A stretch of DNA of 55,680 nt. Source: Sideroxydans sp. (GTDB lineage: Bacteria; Pseudomonadota; Gammaproteobacteria; Burkholderiales; Gallionellaceae). The stretch is taken from contig PNNY01000003.1 in assembly GCA_013824485.1 (NCBI GenBank), positions 1 to 55,680 of the forward strand, written 5' to 3'. Shown here piece by piece: positions 19,513 to 30,796 of the stretch. Numbering within the stretch: the stretch's first letter is position 1; each line of letters starts with the position of its first letter. The notes below the pieces were generated by a model that made no database searches, was not told the DNA's origin, and saw only the letters and a list, made by a program, of their open reading frames with translations. A program made the translations under genes and the position numbers.

Positions 19513-19681
19513 GTCGTCGAAAGCACAAAGAGATAGTTTTTGTCGTTCGCATCAAGTTAGACAATACGACGCGTTGCGCTTTTGTCCAATCCACATATTC
19601 GGTGGAGTCGTGCATTTCCCAGAAGGCTTGCTCTGCTGCCTCGTTAGAGAATTTGGGTGCGGCTTCAAGTTGCTTGGTCAT
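19496..19681 (-). pseudogene. Truncated CopG/BrnA-type antitoxin
   Basis: KFSNEAAEQAFWEMHDSTEYVDWTKAQRVVLSNLMRTTKTISL matches the family N-terminus, then ends CFRRHAYLG* without the usual C-terminal helices. Confidence 0.65.
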
Positions 19682-19743
19682 CAATCGTGTTCCCATCTTC
19701 ACATAATAAAAAAACATGTTGAGTTCCGAGCAGTTTTATAGCG

Positions 19744-20751
19744 TCACTCCCACTTGAACACCAACGCCCCGATCGCCAAAAATACCGCACTGGTCAGCGA
19801 GAGCACCCACACATCCGGCATCACCTGAGCTAAGGTCGCGCCTTCGTTCATGATGCTGCGGGTGGCGGAGATCATGTGGGTGAGGGGGAATATCTCGGCG
19901 ATGTGTTGTACCCAAGGTTGTGCGCCTTCCAGCGAGAACCACGCGCCCGAGAGCAACATCATCGGCCAGGTCACGATGTTCAACATGCCGCCCGCCAACT
20001 CTTCACTGGCGGTATGTGCGGCGACCAACAGGCCGATGGAGATGAGGCTCATCGCGCCCAGTGTGGTGACGAGCAGCAACGTCCAATACGAACCCTGCAT
20101 GTTGAAGTCGATGAACAGGTCACAGCCCACATAAACTATCGTGGTGATGACGACGACCAACAACAAGCGCGAGATGAGCTGCGCGAAAAGGAATTGGAAC
20201 GCGCCCAAGGGCGTGGCTTTGAGTCGCTTCAAGAATCCGTTCTTGCGATAACGCACGATGACGAAGCCCACGCCGAACAGGCAGGCGAACATCATGTTCA
20301 TGCCGAGGATGCCGGGCAGGAACCAATCCACGTAACGTATCTCCGCACCTCCCACCGCTTGCCGCTCGAACTTGTCTGCCCCCACGCCCCAGATGATGCG
20401 CTCCAGCAGATAGCCATTGGGTGAGCTGGTGTTGACCCAATACTTGGGCGCAGCACTCACGTCGATGAGCATGTCCATCTGGTGATGTTTCACCTTGTTG
20501 ATGGCGGCATCGAGGTCATCGTAAGGGATGAATTGCAGATGCTGTGTGGCCGGCAACTTGGGTGCGGCTTGCGTCAATTGTTCAATGCCACCCACGACAC
20601 CGATCTTGTAGATGTCTTTGTTTCCACCCGAGAAGGTGAACGCAAGACCGAACACCAGCATGAACGGCATGGCGAGGTTCCACACCAGCGCGGAACGGAC
20701 GCGCAGAAATTCCATGTTGCGGGCGTGTAAGACGGCGAGGAATTTTTTCAT
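19744..20751 (-). CDS. ABC-2 type transporter permease
   Basis: MKKFLAVLHARNMEFLRVRSALVWNLAMPFMLVFGLAF; multiple TM helices. Confidence 0.88.
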   Translation of the reverse strand: MKKFLAVLHARNMEFLRVRSALVWNLAMPFMLVFGLAFTFSGGNKDIYKIGVVGGIEQLTQAAPKLPATQHLQFIPYDDLDAAINKVKHHQMDMLIDVSAAPKYWVNTSSPNGYLLERIIWGVGADKFERQAVGGAEIRYVDWFLPGILGMNMMFACLFGVGFVIVRYRKNGFLKRLKATPLGAFQFLFAQLISRLLLVVVITTIVYVGCDLFIDFNMQGSYWTLLLVTTLGAMSLISIGLLVAAHTASEELAGGMLNIVTWPMMLLSGAWFSLEGAQPWVQHIAEIFPLTHMISATRSIMNEGATLAQVMPDVWVLSLTSAVFLAIGALVFKWE

Positions 20752-21632
20752 AGCTTGTGCTCCTTGCCTGTCACGTTTATAAATAAGTCTTCCAGCGTCC
20801 ACGCGCGGATGCGCAGCCTATCCAGATTGATACCATTGTCCATAAGCTGTTGCAGGGTGTGGTGCAAGCGATTGGTCTTGATCTCGAACAATTCGCCGGC
20901 CGGTACGGCACCGATATCCATTTGCATCAACTTATCGCCCACATCGTCGCCAGGTATCTGCAACACGACATCGCCGAAATGTTCTTTCAGCAATTGTTCT
21001 GGCGTGCCTTGCGACACGATGCGCCCTTTGTCCATGATGGCGATCTCGTCACACAGTGCATACGCCTCTTCCATGTAGTGCGTGGTGAGCACGATGGTCT
21101 TGTTGCGCGATTTCACCAGCTTCACCAAGTCCCAAAAGTTGCGACGTGCTTGCGGGTCGAGTCCGGTCGTCGGCTCATCCAAGAAGATGAGGTCGGGATC
21201 GTTGATGAGTGCGAGTGAAAGCAACAAGCGTTGGCGTTGACCACCCGAGAGTTTGCGAGTGTCTCTATCCAAGATGTCGGTGAGTGAACAAAGCTCGATG
21301 ACCTCATCGATAGGGAGTGTCTCGGTATAAAGGCGCTCGAAGAACTTCAGTGTCTCGCGCACCGTCAGAAAATCTTGCAATGCGGTGTGCTGGAACTGGA
21401 TGCCCACCTCTTCGCGGTAACGCACCCCGAGTGGTTCGCCTTTGTAATGCACCGCGCCACTCGTAGGTTGATGGATGCCTTCCAGCATCTCGATGGTGGT
21501 GGTCTTGCCCGCACCGTTGGGGCCGAGCAGTCCGAAGCAGATGCCTTGTGGGATGGCGAGGTTGATGCCATCCACGGCGCGCACGCCGGGATATTGTTTG
21601 ACTAGGTCGGTGGCGGTGATGATGGCATGCAT
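20748..21632 (-). CDS. ABC transporter ATP-binding protein
   Basis: GLLGPNGAGKTTTIEML, LSGGQRQRLLLSLALINDPDLIFLDEPTTGLD. Confidence 0.95.
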   Translation of the reverse strand: MHAIITATDLVKQYPGVRAVDGINLAIPQGICFGLLGPNGAGKTTTIEMLEGIHQPTSGAVHYKGEPLGVRYREEVGIQFQHTALQDFLTVRETLKFFERLYTETLPIDEVIELCSLTDILDRDTRKLSGGQRQRLLLSLALINDPDLIFLDEPTTGLDPQARRNFWDLVKLVKSRNKTIVLTTHYMEEAYALCDEIAIMDKGRIVSQGTPEQLLKEHFGDVVLQIPGDDVGDKLMQMDIGAVPAGELFEIKTNRLHHTLQQLMDNGINLDRLRIRAWTLEDLFINVTGKEHKL

Positions 21633-21670
21633 GGGTCGTTACCTGTTTGATGCGTTGTTGTGCAATCCGA

Positions 21671-23635
21671 TCAGTTCGCTTTGGCTGCCCATCGTGCCTC
21701 GAGCAATCTGTCTTCGCGCTCTTCCGGCACACGCTGCATGAAGGGGCAATCGCGGCGATGGATGGTGATGCCTCGATCACGCGTGACGTAGCCGATGATG
21801 TCGTCGCCTTTGGTCGGGCTGCAACATTTCGCGGTGCGGCTCACCAGATTGCCCACGCCCTCGATCAACACATTGCCGTTCGGCGTAGCGATGGTTTGTG
21901 TGCTGGCGCGCGGTGCGTTCACGGGCGTTTCTTGTCCGATAGCGAGGCTGACGCGGCGCGGGGTGATGTCGCCGCGACCAAGGGCGGCGAGCAGATCGTC
22001 CAGCTTGTTGTACTTCAGCTTCTGCGCCAGCTTCTCTTGGTTGATGTCGGTCACACCGATGCGAACCAACTCGCGATCAAGCAATGCCCTGCCCTGCGCG
22101 ATGCTGTCATCCACGTTCTGCTCAGAGAACCAGTGACGTACCTTGGCGCGTGAACGAGCGCTTTGCAGGAAGCCTAGCTTGGGGGATAACCAATCACGAC
22201 TCGGGCCGCCTTGTTTGGTGGTCAAAATCTCCACGCGCTGCCCCGTTTGCAACTTGGTGTTGAGCGGCACGATGCTGCCATCCAATTTTGCACCGCGCGT
22301 GCGGTGTCCCAGATCGGTATGCACCACGTAGGCGAAGTCCACTGGCGTCGCGCCCTTGGGCAGATCGATGACCTTGCCTTGTGGCGTGAACACATACACG
22401 CGGTCTTGCAGCAATTCGTTCTTGAACTGCTCTTTCATCTCACCGCTATCCGCCAACTCTGCCTTCCACGCCAAGATCTGGCGCAGCCAAGCGATCTTCT
22501 CGTCGAAGCCGGATTCGCTCTGCTTGTTCTCTTTGTAGCGCCAGTGCGCAGCCACGCCCAGTTCGGAATCGTGATGCATCTGCGGCGTGCGTATCTGCAC
22601 TTCGACCGCAAGGTCGCGCGGCCCCAGCACGGCAGTGTGCAGCGATTGATAGCCGTTCGGTTTGGGATTGGCGATGTAGTCGTCGAATTCGCTATGGATG
22701 GCAGGCCACAACTCGTGCACGACCGAAAGTGCGGCGTAGCAATTCTCGATGTCTTTGACCTGGATGCGCACCGCGCGAATATCGTACAGCTCGCTGAACT
22801 CCATCTGCTTGCGCTTCATCTTGTTGATGATGCTGTGGATGTGTTTCGGACGTCCGTTCACCTCACCTTTGATGCCTTGTGCAGCCAGTGCGCTTTGCAA
22901 TTGCGCGACGAGATCAGCGATATATCTCTCACGATCGACGCGACGCTCGTCCAACAGCTTGGCGACTTTCTTGTACAGCGTTGGCTCGAGGTAACGCAGC
23001 GACAGGTCTTCCAATTCCCACTTGAGCTGCCACACGCCGAGTCGGTTCGCCAATGGTCCGAAGATGCTGCGCGTCTCTTGTGCGATGTGCTGTTGCGTCT
23101 CTGGGCTAGCCGAGGAAAGGTTGCGCAAGGTCTGCGTGCGCTCAGCCAGCTTGATGAGCACGACGCGGATGTCTTCCACCATCGCCAACAACATCTTGCG
23201 CAGACCTTCCACCTGCTGCGCGGCTTCCTGTTTGTCTGCGATGGCGGCCTCGCGAACTTCGCTGAAGTGGCGTAGGCGCTCCATGTCGGAGATACCGCCG
23301 ACCAAGCGTGTGACGTTCGCACCAAAGCGCGCGGTCAACACCTCACGCCAATCTGGCAGATGGTTCGGCACGGCATGCAAGGCGGTCGCCGCGATGGTCT
23401 CGTGATCCATGTGCAGGCCGATGAGGATGGAAGCGGAACCTAATGCATGCTGCAACAGTGATGCGCCTGTCACATCCACTTCGTCGTGATACAGCGGCGC
23501 TGCGAACTCGCAGGCTTTGCGGATGAGTGCAACTTCTTCGGGCGCGTAGACGTCGTTCAGCGCCAACATCCAACGCTCGATGTCGGCGCTGTCTTGGCTG
23601 AGCAAGGGAGGGAACGGATGCTGGACGGAAGCCAC
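21671..23635 (-). CDS. relA: RelA-type (p)ppGpp synthetase lacking C-terminal ACT/RRM domain
   Basis: Degenerate HD region (ALHAVPNHL), EFDDYIANPKPNGYQSLHT synthetase motif, TGS, CCSPTKGDDIIGYVTRDRGITIHRRDC, then stop after RLLEARWAAKAN. Confidence 0.9.
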   Translation of the reverse strand: MASVQHPFPPLLSQDSADIERWMLALNDVYAPEEVALIRKACEFAAPLYHDEVDVTGASLLQHALGSASILIGLHMDHETIAATALHAVPNHLPDWREVLTARFGANVTRLVGGISDMERLRHFSEVREAAIADKQEAAQQVEGLRKMLLAMVEDIRVVLIKLAERTQTLRNLSSASPETQQHIAQETRSIFGPLANRLGVWQLKWELEDLSLRYLEPTLYKKVAKLLDERRVDRERYIADLVAQLQSALAAQGIKGEVNGRPKHIHSIINKMKRKQMEFSELYDIRAVRIQVKDIENCYAALSVVHELWPAIHSEFDDYIANPKPNGYQSLHTAVLGPRDLAVEVQIRTPQMHHDSELGVAAHWRYKENKQSESGFDEKIAWLRQILAWKAELADSGEMKEQFKNELLQDRVYVFTPQGKVIDLPKGATPVDFAYVVHTDLGHRTRGAKLDGSIVPLNTKLQTGQRVEILTTKQGGPSRDWLSPKLGFLQSARSRAKVRHWFSEQNVDDSIAQGRALLDRELVRIGVTDINQEKLAQKLKYNKLDDLLAALGRGDITPRRVSLAIGQETPVNAPRASTQTIATPNGNVLIEGVGNLVSRTAKCCSPTKGDDIIGYVTRDRGITIHRRDCPFMQRVPEEREDRLLEARWAAKAN

Positions 23636-23650
23636 TTGTCGCGATGCTGA

Positions 23651-24679
23651 CTAGGCTTTGCTTTGGTTGCTGACTTCGATGAGCTGCGCCAACTTAGCTT
23701 TGGCCGCACCGCTGGCAAGTATGTCGCCTGCCTTCTTGATGCCGTTCGCCAAAGTGTCGGTCAGGCCTGCCACATAGATGGCTGCACCCGCGTTGAGTTG
23801 CACGATGTCGCGTGCAGTCCCTGGCTGGTTATTCAACACGCCGAGCAACATGGCCTTGGCTTCATCCTTGTTGGCGACTTTGATGGAATCGAGTGAAGTT
23901 ACCTTGAACCCGAACTGCTCCGGTGTCACGGTGTATTCGTTCACCTGTCCGTCTTTCAACTCGGCGACGTTGGTCGCGCCACTGATGGTGATCTCGTCCA
24001 GCCCGTCGCTACCGTTCACCACCAACACATGGCGGCTGCCGAGGCGCTGCAACACGCGAGCTTGGATACCAACGAGATCTGGATGGAACACACCCATCAC
24101 TTGGTTATCCGCACCTGCCGGATTGGTGAGCGGGCCCAACACGTTGAACATGGTGCGCACACCCAACTCACGACGTACTGGTGCGGCATGTTTCATCGCA
24201 CCGTGGAAGTTAGGAGCGAACATGAAGCCGATGCCGATCTGGTCGATGCTGTGGCCGACTTGTTCTGGAGTGAGTGTGAGGTTCACGCCCAGCGCTTCCA
24301 ATACATCGGCAGAACCGCAAGTGGATGACACCGAACGACCACCATGCTTGGCGACGCGCGCACCCGCTGCCGAAGCCACGAAGGCGCTCGCCGTGGAGAT
24401 GTTGAAGGTATGTGCCGCATCACCGCCCGTACCGCAGGTGTCCACCAGATGCTCACGTTTTGTCACGGGCACTTTGCTGGCGAACTCGCGCATCACGAAA
24501 GCGGCAGCAGATATCTCGCCGATGGTCTCTTTCTTCACACGCAGACCGACCAAGATGGCGGCGATCATGGTGGGCGACACTTCGCCGCCCATGATCTGGC
24601 GCATCAACGACAGCATCTCGTCGTAGAAGATCTCGCGCTGATCGATGAGGCGAACGAGGGCTTGTTGTGGTGTGATCAT
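23651..24679 (-). CDS. trpD: Anthranilate phosphoribosyltransferase
   Basis: [53 protein letters not shown]. Confidence 0.97.
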   Translation of the reverse strand: MITPQQALVRLIDQREIFYDEMLSLMRQIMGGEVSPTMIAAILVGLRVKKETIGEISAAAFVMREFASKVPVTKREHLVDTCGTGGDAAHTFNISTASAFVASAAGARVAKHGGRSVSSTCGSADVLEALGVNLTLTPEQVGHSIDQIGIGFMFAPNFHGAMKHAAPVRRELGVRTMFNVLGPLTNPAGADNQVMGVFHPDLVGIQARVLQRLGSRHVLVVNGSDGLDEITISGATNVAELKDGQVNEYTVTPEQFGFKVTSLDSIKVANKDEAKAMLLGVLNNQPGTARDIVQLNAGAAIYVAGLTDTLANGIKKAGDILASGAAKAKLAQLIEVSNQSKA

Positions 24680-24681
24680 GA

Positions 24682-25251
24682 TTACTTCGCCCCTTCCAGA
24701 AAGTTCTTCAACATGTCATGGCCGTGTTCGGTGAGGATGGACTCGGGATGGAACTGCACACCATGTACCGCCAATGTCTTGTGGCGTACGCCCATGATCT
24801 CGCCATCGTCCGTCCATGCGGTCACTTCCAAACAGTCAGGGATACTCGCGCGCTCGATGACCAGCGAGTGGTAACGCGTGGCGGTGAACGGGTTGGGCAA
24901 TCCGGTGAACACGCTGTTGCTGTTGTGGTGGATGAGCGAGGTCTTGCCGTGCATCAAGGTCTTGGCGTGGATGATCTTGCCGCCGAAGGCTTGGCCGATA
25001 CTTTGATGGCCAAGGCACACACCCAACAGCGGTATCTTGCCCGCGAAGTGTTTGATGGCGGCGACCGAGATTCCCGCCTCGTTCGGCGTGCAGGGGCCAG
25101 GCGAGACCACGAGGTGTTGCGGATTCAATCTTTCGATCTCTTCCACCGTGATCTCGTCGTTGCGGTGCACGACCACATCGGCACCCAACTCGGCGAAATA
25201 TTGCACGAGGTTGTAGGTGAAAGAATCGTAATTGTCGATCATCAATAACAT
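24682..25251 (-). CDS. trpG: Anthranilate synthase component II
   Basis: [61 protein letters not shown]. Confidence 0.97.
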   Translation of the reverse strand: MLLMIDNYDSFTYNLVQYFAELGADVVVHRNDEITVEEIERLNPQHLVVSPGPCTPNEAGISVAAIKHFAGKIPLLGVCLGHQSIGQAFGGKIIHAKTLMHGKTSLIHHNSNSVFTGLPNPFTATRYHSLVIERASIPDCLEVTAWTDDGEIMGVRHKTLAVHGVQFHPESILTEHGHDMLKNFLEGAK

Positions 25252-25278
25252 GGCTGCTCCATCTAACTTTTCTAATCT

Positions 25279-25989
25279 TCAGGCGCTCGTCGCGCCACTC
25301 TTCAATTTGCTCGCTTGCGCCCAATAGATCACGGCAACGACAGCGATAGCCAACGGGACGAATCCCCAGTTCTGGTCGAGCGGTGGTCGCAACAGCGGCG
25401 TGAAGGAGAATACCGCATCGTACAGGGTGTGCAACACGATGGCGGCCAAGATGCTTCCTGTGCGCACGTAGACCAGACCCAGCACCAACCCCACGAAGAA
25501 TATCTGACTGAACGTCCACACCGATGGCTCCCACGTACCGATATGCCATGCAGTGAAGATGACGCTGGCGTAGAACACCGCTTGCATCTGTCCGTACCGT
25601 GTCTCCAACAGGTTCTGCACGATGCCACGGAACAAGAACTCTTCTTTGATCGCCACGGGTATGCTGGTGACCGCGAACAACAACGCCAGCGATGTGCTCA
25701 ATGCGTAATTGCCGACCATCACCGGAATCGCGAACAGCGCCAACATCCCAATCACCAAAGGTACGACATGCACAGTGTCGAAAGACGCTTTCTTAGACAG
25801 GATGAGTGGCTTCATCAACTGCCAGTAGATCAGCGCAGTCGCGATACGTAGTGCGGTGCGGATCAATTCCGCCGTGAACGATTCTGCCGAGTAGTAGTGA
25901 ATAGCGAGCCGACTGCCCACCATGTACAGAAGCTCGACAGCCACGACCACCAGCAATCGTTGCTTGAGGCTCATGTCTTGGACGTTCAT
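25279..25989 (-). CDS. CPBP family intramembrane metalloprotease
   Basis: KEEFLFRGIVQNLL (EExxxR), FTAWHIGTWE (HxxF-like), HTLYDAVF. Confidence 0.85.
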   Translation of the reverse strand: MNVQDMSLKQRLLVVVAVELLYMVGSRLAIHYYSAESFTAELIRTALRIATALIYWQLMKPLILSKKASFDTVHVVPLVIGMLALFAIPVMVGNYALSTSLALLFAVTSIPVAIKEEFLFRGIVQNLLETRYGQMQAVFYASVIFTAWHIGTWEPSVWTFSQIFFVGLVLGLVYVRTGSILAAIVLHTLYDAVFSFTPLLRPPLDQNWGFVPLAIAVVAVIYWAQASKLKSGATSA

Positions 25990-26003
25990 GTAGAGCCTAC
26001 AGA

Positions 26004-27491
<1,488 letters not shown>

Positions 27492-27499
27492 GAACGACT

Positions 27500-27569
27500 C
27501 CTAAAAGATTGATTGACGATGAACGAAGCGGGTGTTGCTGTTCACCATCGCCAATCAGTTGTCTTTAGG
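27500..27569 (-). promoter_or_regulatory. Imperfect hairpin upstream of trpE reaching into its Shine-Dalgarno
   Basis: Minus-strand arms CCTAAAGACAACTGATTGGCGATGGTGAAC and GTTCATCGTCAATCAATCTTTTAGG; SD AGGAGT just before ATG. Confidence 0.5.
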
Positions 27570-27586
27570 AATCGGTATGTCATTTC

Positions 27587-28273
27587 TTATGCTCGTTTGA
27601 CGAGTGGCAACACGCCCATCAGGTCAGGGATCACAGCATCCACGTTGAGTGTCTCGACGGGTTCGCCGTGGTTGTAACCGTAAGGCACGCAGATGATAGG
27701 ACAGCCCGCAGCACGTGCTGCTTGTGCATCGCTGAGGGAATCGCCGACCAACAGCAGTTGCTCGATAGGACAGCCGAAGAACTTCGCCGCATGCAGCAAA
27801 GGCATGGGGTGTGGCTTCTTCTCAGGCAGGGTATCGCCCGCCAACACGATGTCGAAGTATTTCGCCATACCGATGCCCTTGAGCAGCGGATTGGTGTAAC
27901 GCTCTACCTTGTTGGTGATGCAACCCAAACGGTAGCCCGCCGCCTTCATCGCATCCAAACCCGCGATCACGTTGGGGAACGGTTTGCTCTGCAACAACAG
28001 CTCGGTGTAGTGCTTCTCGAAGATGGGCAGTGCCTTGTCGAACAAGGCCGCATCCGGCTCGGCATGCATGTCGCCCGTGAGCGCACGCTTCACCAACCAG
28101 TGGATACCGTTGCCGATGTAGCTCATCAGCAGGTCTTGCGACACGGGCGCACGGCCCATGTCACGCAACATGCGGTTCGCCGATTCCGCCAACTCTGGCG
28201 CGGTATGCAGAAGCGTACCGTCCAGATCGATGACGATGGCCGCGACAGGAAGCGGGAAGTTTTTGAAACTCAT
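27587..28273 (-). CDS. gph: Phosphoglycolate phosphatase
   Basis: VIDLDGTLLHTAPELAESANRML, GDSLSDAQAARAAGCP. Confidence 0.93.
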   Translation of the reverse strand: MSFKNFPLPVAAIVIDLDGTLLHTAPELAESANRMLRDMGRAPVSQDLLMSYIGNGIHWLVKRALTGDMHAEPDAALFDKALPIFEKHYTELLLQSKPFPNVIAGLDAMKAAGYRLGCITNKVERYTNPLLKGIGMAKYFDIVLAGDTLPEKKPHPMPLLHAAKFFGCPIEQLLLVGDSLSDAQAARAAGCPIICVPYGYNHGEPVETLNVDAVIPDLMGVLPLVKRA

Positions 28274-28962
28274 TACTTGCCGACCTTAGCCAACTCCGCA
28301 CGCATCTCAGCGATGATGGTGTTGTAGTGGTTCTTGTCAGCGGCGTTCTTCTTACCGAACACTGCGGAGCCCGCCACGAAAGTATCTACACCGGCTTCAG
28401 CCACTTCTTTGATGTTCGCTGGGCCAACGCCACCGTCGATCTCCAAACGGCACTTGTAACCACCAGCGTCGATCATCTTGCGCACGGCACGTGCCTTGTC
28501 TAACACATGAGGGATGAACTTTTGACCGCCAAAGCCTGGGTTCACAGACATCAACAGCACCATGTCCAACTTAGGCAATGTGTATTCCAAGATATCCAAA
28601 GGTGTCGCTGGGTTGAATACCAGACCGGCTTTGCAACCCAGCTCTTTGATGAGACCGATGGTGCGGTCGATGTGCTCAGAAGATTCTGGATGGAACGTGA
28701 TGTAGGTCGCACCTGCTTTTGCGAAGTCAGGGATGATGCGATCAACAGGCTTCACCATCAGGTGAACGTCGATGTCTGCCGTAACACCATGCTTGCGCAA
28801 TGCTTCGCAAACCAGAGGGCCGATGGTCAGGTTAGGCACGTAGTGGTTGTCCATCACGTCGAAGTGAACGATGTCGGCGCCAGAAGCGAGAACGTTGTCG
28901 ACTTCTTCGCCCAAGCGTGCAAAGTTAGCAGAGAGAATCGAAGGGGCGATCTGGTAGTCCAT
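28273..28962 (-). CDS. rpe: Ribulose-phosphate 3-epimerase
   Basis: [52 protein letters not shown]. Confidence 0.97.
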   Translation of the reverse strand: MDYQIAPSILSANFARLGEEVDNVLASGADIVHFDVMDNHYVPNLTIGPLVCEALRKHGVTADIDVHLMVKPVDRIIPDFAKAGATYITFHPESSEHIDRTIGLIKELGCKAGLVFNPATPLDILEYTLPKLDMVLLMSVNPGFGGQKFIPHVLDKARAVRKMIDAGGYKCRLEIDGGVGPANIKEVAEAGVDTFVAGSAVFGKKNAADKNHYNTIIAEMRAELAKVGK

Positions 28963-29056
28963 GATTAGTCCTTAGAGTTTGAAATTTGGAAGCGGCATTT
29001 TACCCGAAACTCGCACCGTGCTTGTCATCGTGAGCAAAATACGGTGAAATGCGGCG

Positions 29057-29440
29057 ATGGAAGATATCAACCAATACAAGGTACACGTTGCCGTACAGGT
29101 ACGTTACCTCGCCGACCAGTCTGATGAGGCCGATAACCGCCACGTCTTCTCTTACACCATCACCATCACCAACCAAGGCGAGCACCCCGTGCAATTGCTG
29201 CATCGTCATTGGATCATCACCGATTCCAACAACCACGTGCAGGAAGTGAAAGGCAAAGGCGTGGTGGGCGAACAACCCATCATCAAGCCGGGCGACCACT
29301 TCGAATATTCCAGTGGCACGGTACTGGCGACACAGGTCGGTACCATGTCTGGCAGCTATCAGATGCAAGTGTTGGACGGCGGCATCTTCAACGTGCCGAT
29401 ACAGCAGTTCGTATTGAGCGTCCCGCGCGTGTTGCACTGA
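29057..29440 (+). CDS. apaG: ApaG protein
   Basis: VRYLADQSDEADNRHVFSYTITITNQGEHPVQLLHRHWIITDSNNHVQEVKGKGVVGEQP. Confidence 0.95.
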   Translation: MEDINQYKVHVAVQVRYLADQSDEADNRHVFSYTITITNQGEHPVQLLHRHWIITDSNNHVQEVKGKGVVGEQPIIKPGDHFEYSSGTVLATQVGTMSGSYQMQVLDGGIFNVPIQQFVLSVPRVLH

Positions 29441-30624
29441 TGAGTCGATTCCATTTCAGCAAATCGATATGGTTGATGGCATTCGCAGCGGTCTGGTTGT
29501 CGGCCTGCCAAGCCCCGCCCAAGCCACCCAAGATCGTAGTAGAACCACCCAAACCAGTGGGGAAACCCTCGCCTGATTATCTATTGAGTGATTGGACTAA
29601 ACTCCCAGATTGGTTATCGCAAGACCTACCTGCTTCTTGGCCCGCCCTACAACAAAGTTGTCGTGCCCTGCGGCTCAAACCAGTGTGGCTGCCCATCTGT
29701 GCTGCGGCTGAAAGGGTCGATAAAGAGGACCTGATGGCACAGCGCACCTTCTACGAGACATGGTTCACTCCCTATCAAGTGCTCAACCCAGACGGCACCG
29801 ACACCGGTCTCATTACTGGCTATTACGAACCCTTGCTCAAAGGTAGCCGCACACGCAGCGATCAATTCCCCTATGCCATCTACGCACCACCCGATGACAT
29901 GCTCGAAGTGGATATGAGCGAGTTGTTCCCGCAGTTCAGGGGCAAGATCGTACGCGCCCGTTTGCAGGGAAAGCGCGTCGTGCCCTATTTCAATCGCGCC
30001 GAGATCGACGCTGGACTAGCCACCGCCTTGCAAGGCAAAGAATTGTTCTACGTTGGAAATGCGGTGGAGTTGTTCTTCTTGCAGATACAAGGCTCGGGTC
30101 GCATCGAGTTGGAAGACGGCACACGTGCCAAGATCGGCTATGCGGAACAGAATGGTCATCCCTACGCTTCCATCGGTCGCAAGCTCATCGATATGGGTGA
30201 GATGAAACCGGAAGAAGCCTCCATGCAGGGCATCAAACGCTGGGCGGAACAGAATCCTGAGAAATTGGATGTCGTTTTGGGACACAACCCCAGCTATGTC
30301 TTCTTCCGCGAGCTACCTGACAACCTCTCCGGCCCGCTCGGCGCATTGGGCGTACCGCTCACCAACGAATACAGCATCGCCGTCGACCGCAACAGCGTCC
30401 CCCTCGGCGTGCCCGTCTTCCTCGCGTCCACCCAACCGAACAGCACTGAACCGCTCAACCGCCTCGTGTTCGCACAAGACACGGGCGGCGCCATCAAGGG
30501 CGCGGTGCGTGCGGATTTCTTCTGGGGATTCGGCGACATCGCCGGCAGCAAAGCGGGCCGCATGAGACAGAGCGGCCGTATGTGGGTATTGTTTCCTAAG
30601 GGTTCAGAGCCGACGTTGAATTAG
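29440..30624 (+). CDS. mltA: Murein transglycosylase A
   Basis: TGLITGYYEPLLKGSRTRS, VELFFLQIQGSGRIELEDG, RADFFWGFGD; start overlaps apaG stop. Confidence 0.9.
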   Translation: MSRFHFSKSIWLMAFAAVWLSACQAPPKPPKIVVEPPKPVGKPSPDYLLSDWTKLPDWLSQDLPASWPALQQSCRALRLKPVWLPICAAAERVDKEDLMAQRTFYETWFTPYQVLNPDGTDTGLITGYYEPLLKGSRTRSDQFPYAIYAPPDDMLEVDMSELFPQFRGKIVRARLQGKRVVPYFNRAEIDAGLATALQGKELFYVGNAVELFFLQIQGSGRIELEDGTRAKIGYAEQNGHPYASIGRKLIDMGEMKPEEASMQGIKRWAEQNPEKLDVVLGHNPSYVFFRELPDNLSGPLGALGVPLTNEYSIAVDRNSVPLGVPVFLASTQPNSTEPLNRLVFAQDTGGAIKGAVRADFFWGFGDIAGSKAGRMRQSGRMWVLFPKGSEPTLN

Positions 30625-30643
30625 GCTTTAGCGGGAAAGGCCG

Positions 30644-30796
30644 TTAGTGCTTCTTGCCTGCTTTGGCTAACCGTAAAAATTGCGCCAATTCTTCGACCCA
30701 ACGCAAACGTTGCTCTGGCGTGAGCGCCTTGAATGCGCGCAAACGCTCATCACTCACGTAGTAGGTTCGATCACCTGAGTTGAAGGGTTGTTTCAT
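30644..30796 (-). CDS. Small 50-aa protein coupled to nucleotidyltransferase (not in ORF track)
   Basis: MKQPFNSGDRTYYVSDERLRAFKALTPEQRLRWVEELAQFLRLAKAGKKH*; start overlaps the stop of the upstream gene by 4 bp (ATGA). Confidence 0.7.
   Translation of the reverse strand: MKQPFNSGDRTYYVSDERLRAFKALTPEQRLRWVEELAQFLRLAKAGKKH

Noticed and set aside
22211-23275. 354-aa ORF antisense to relA
   Set aside because: Opposite-strand frame of a conserved gene, no recognisable domain
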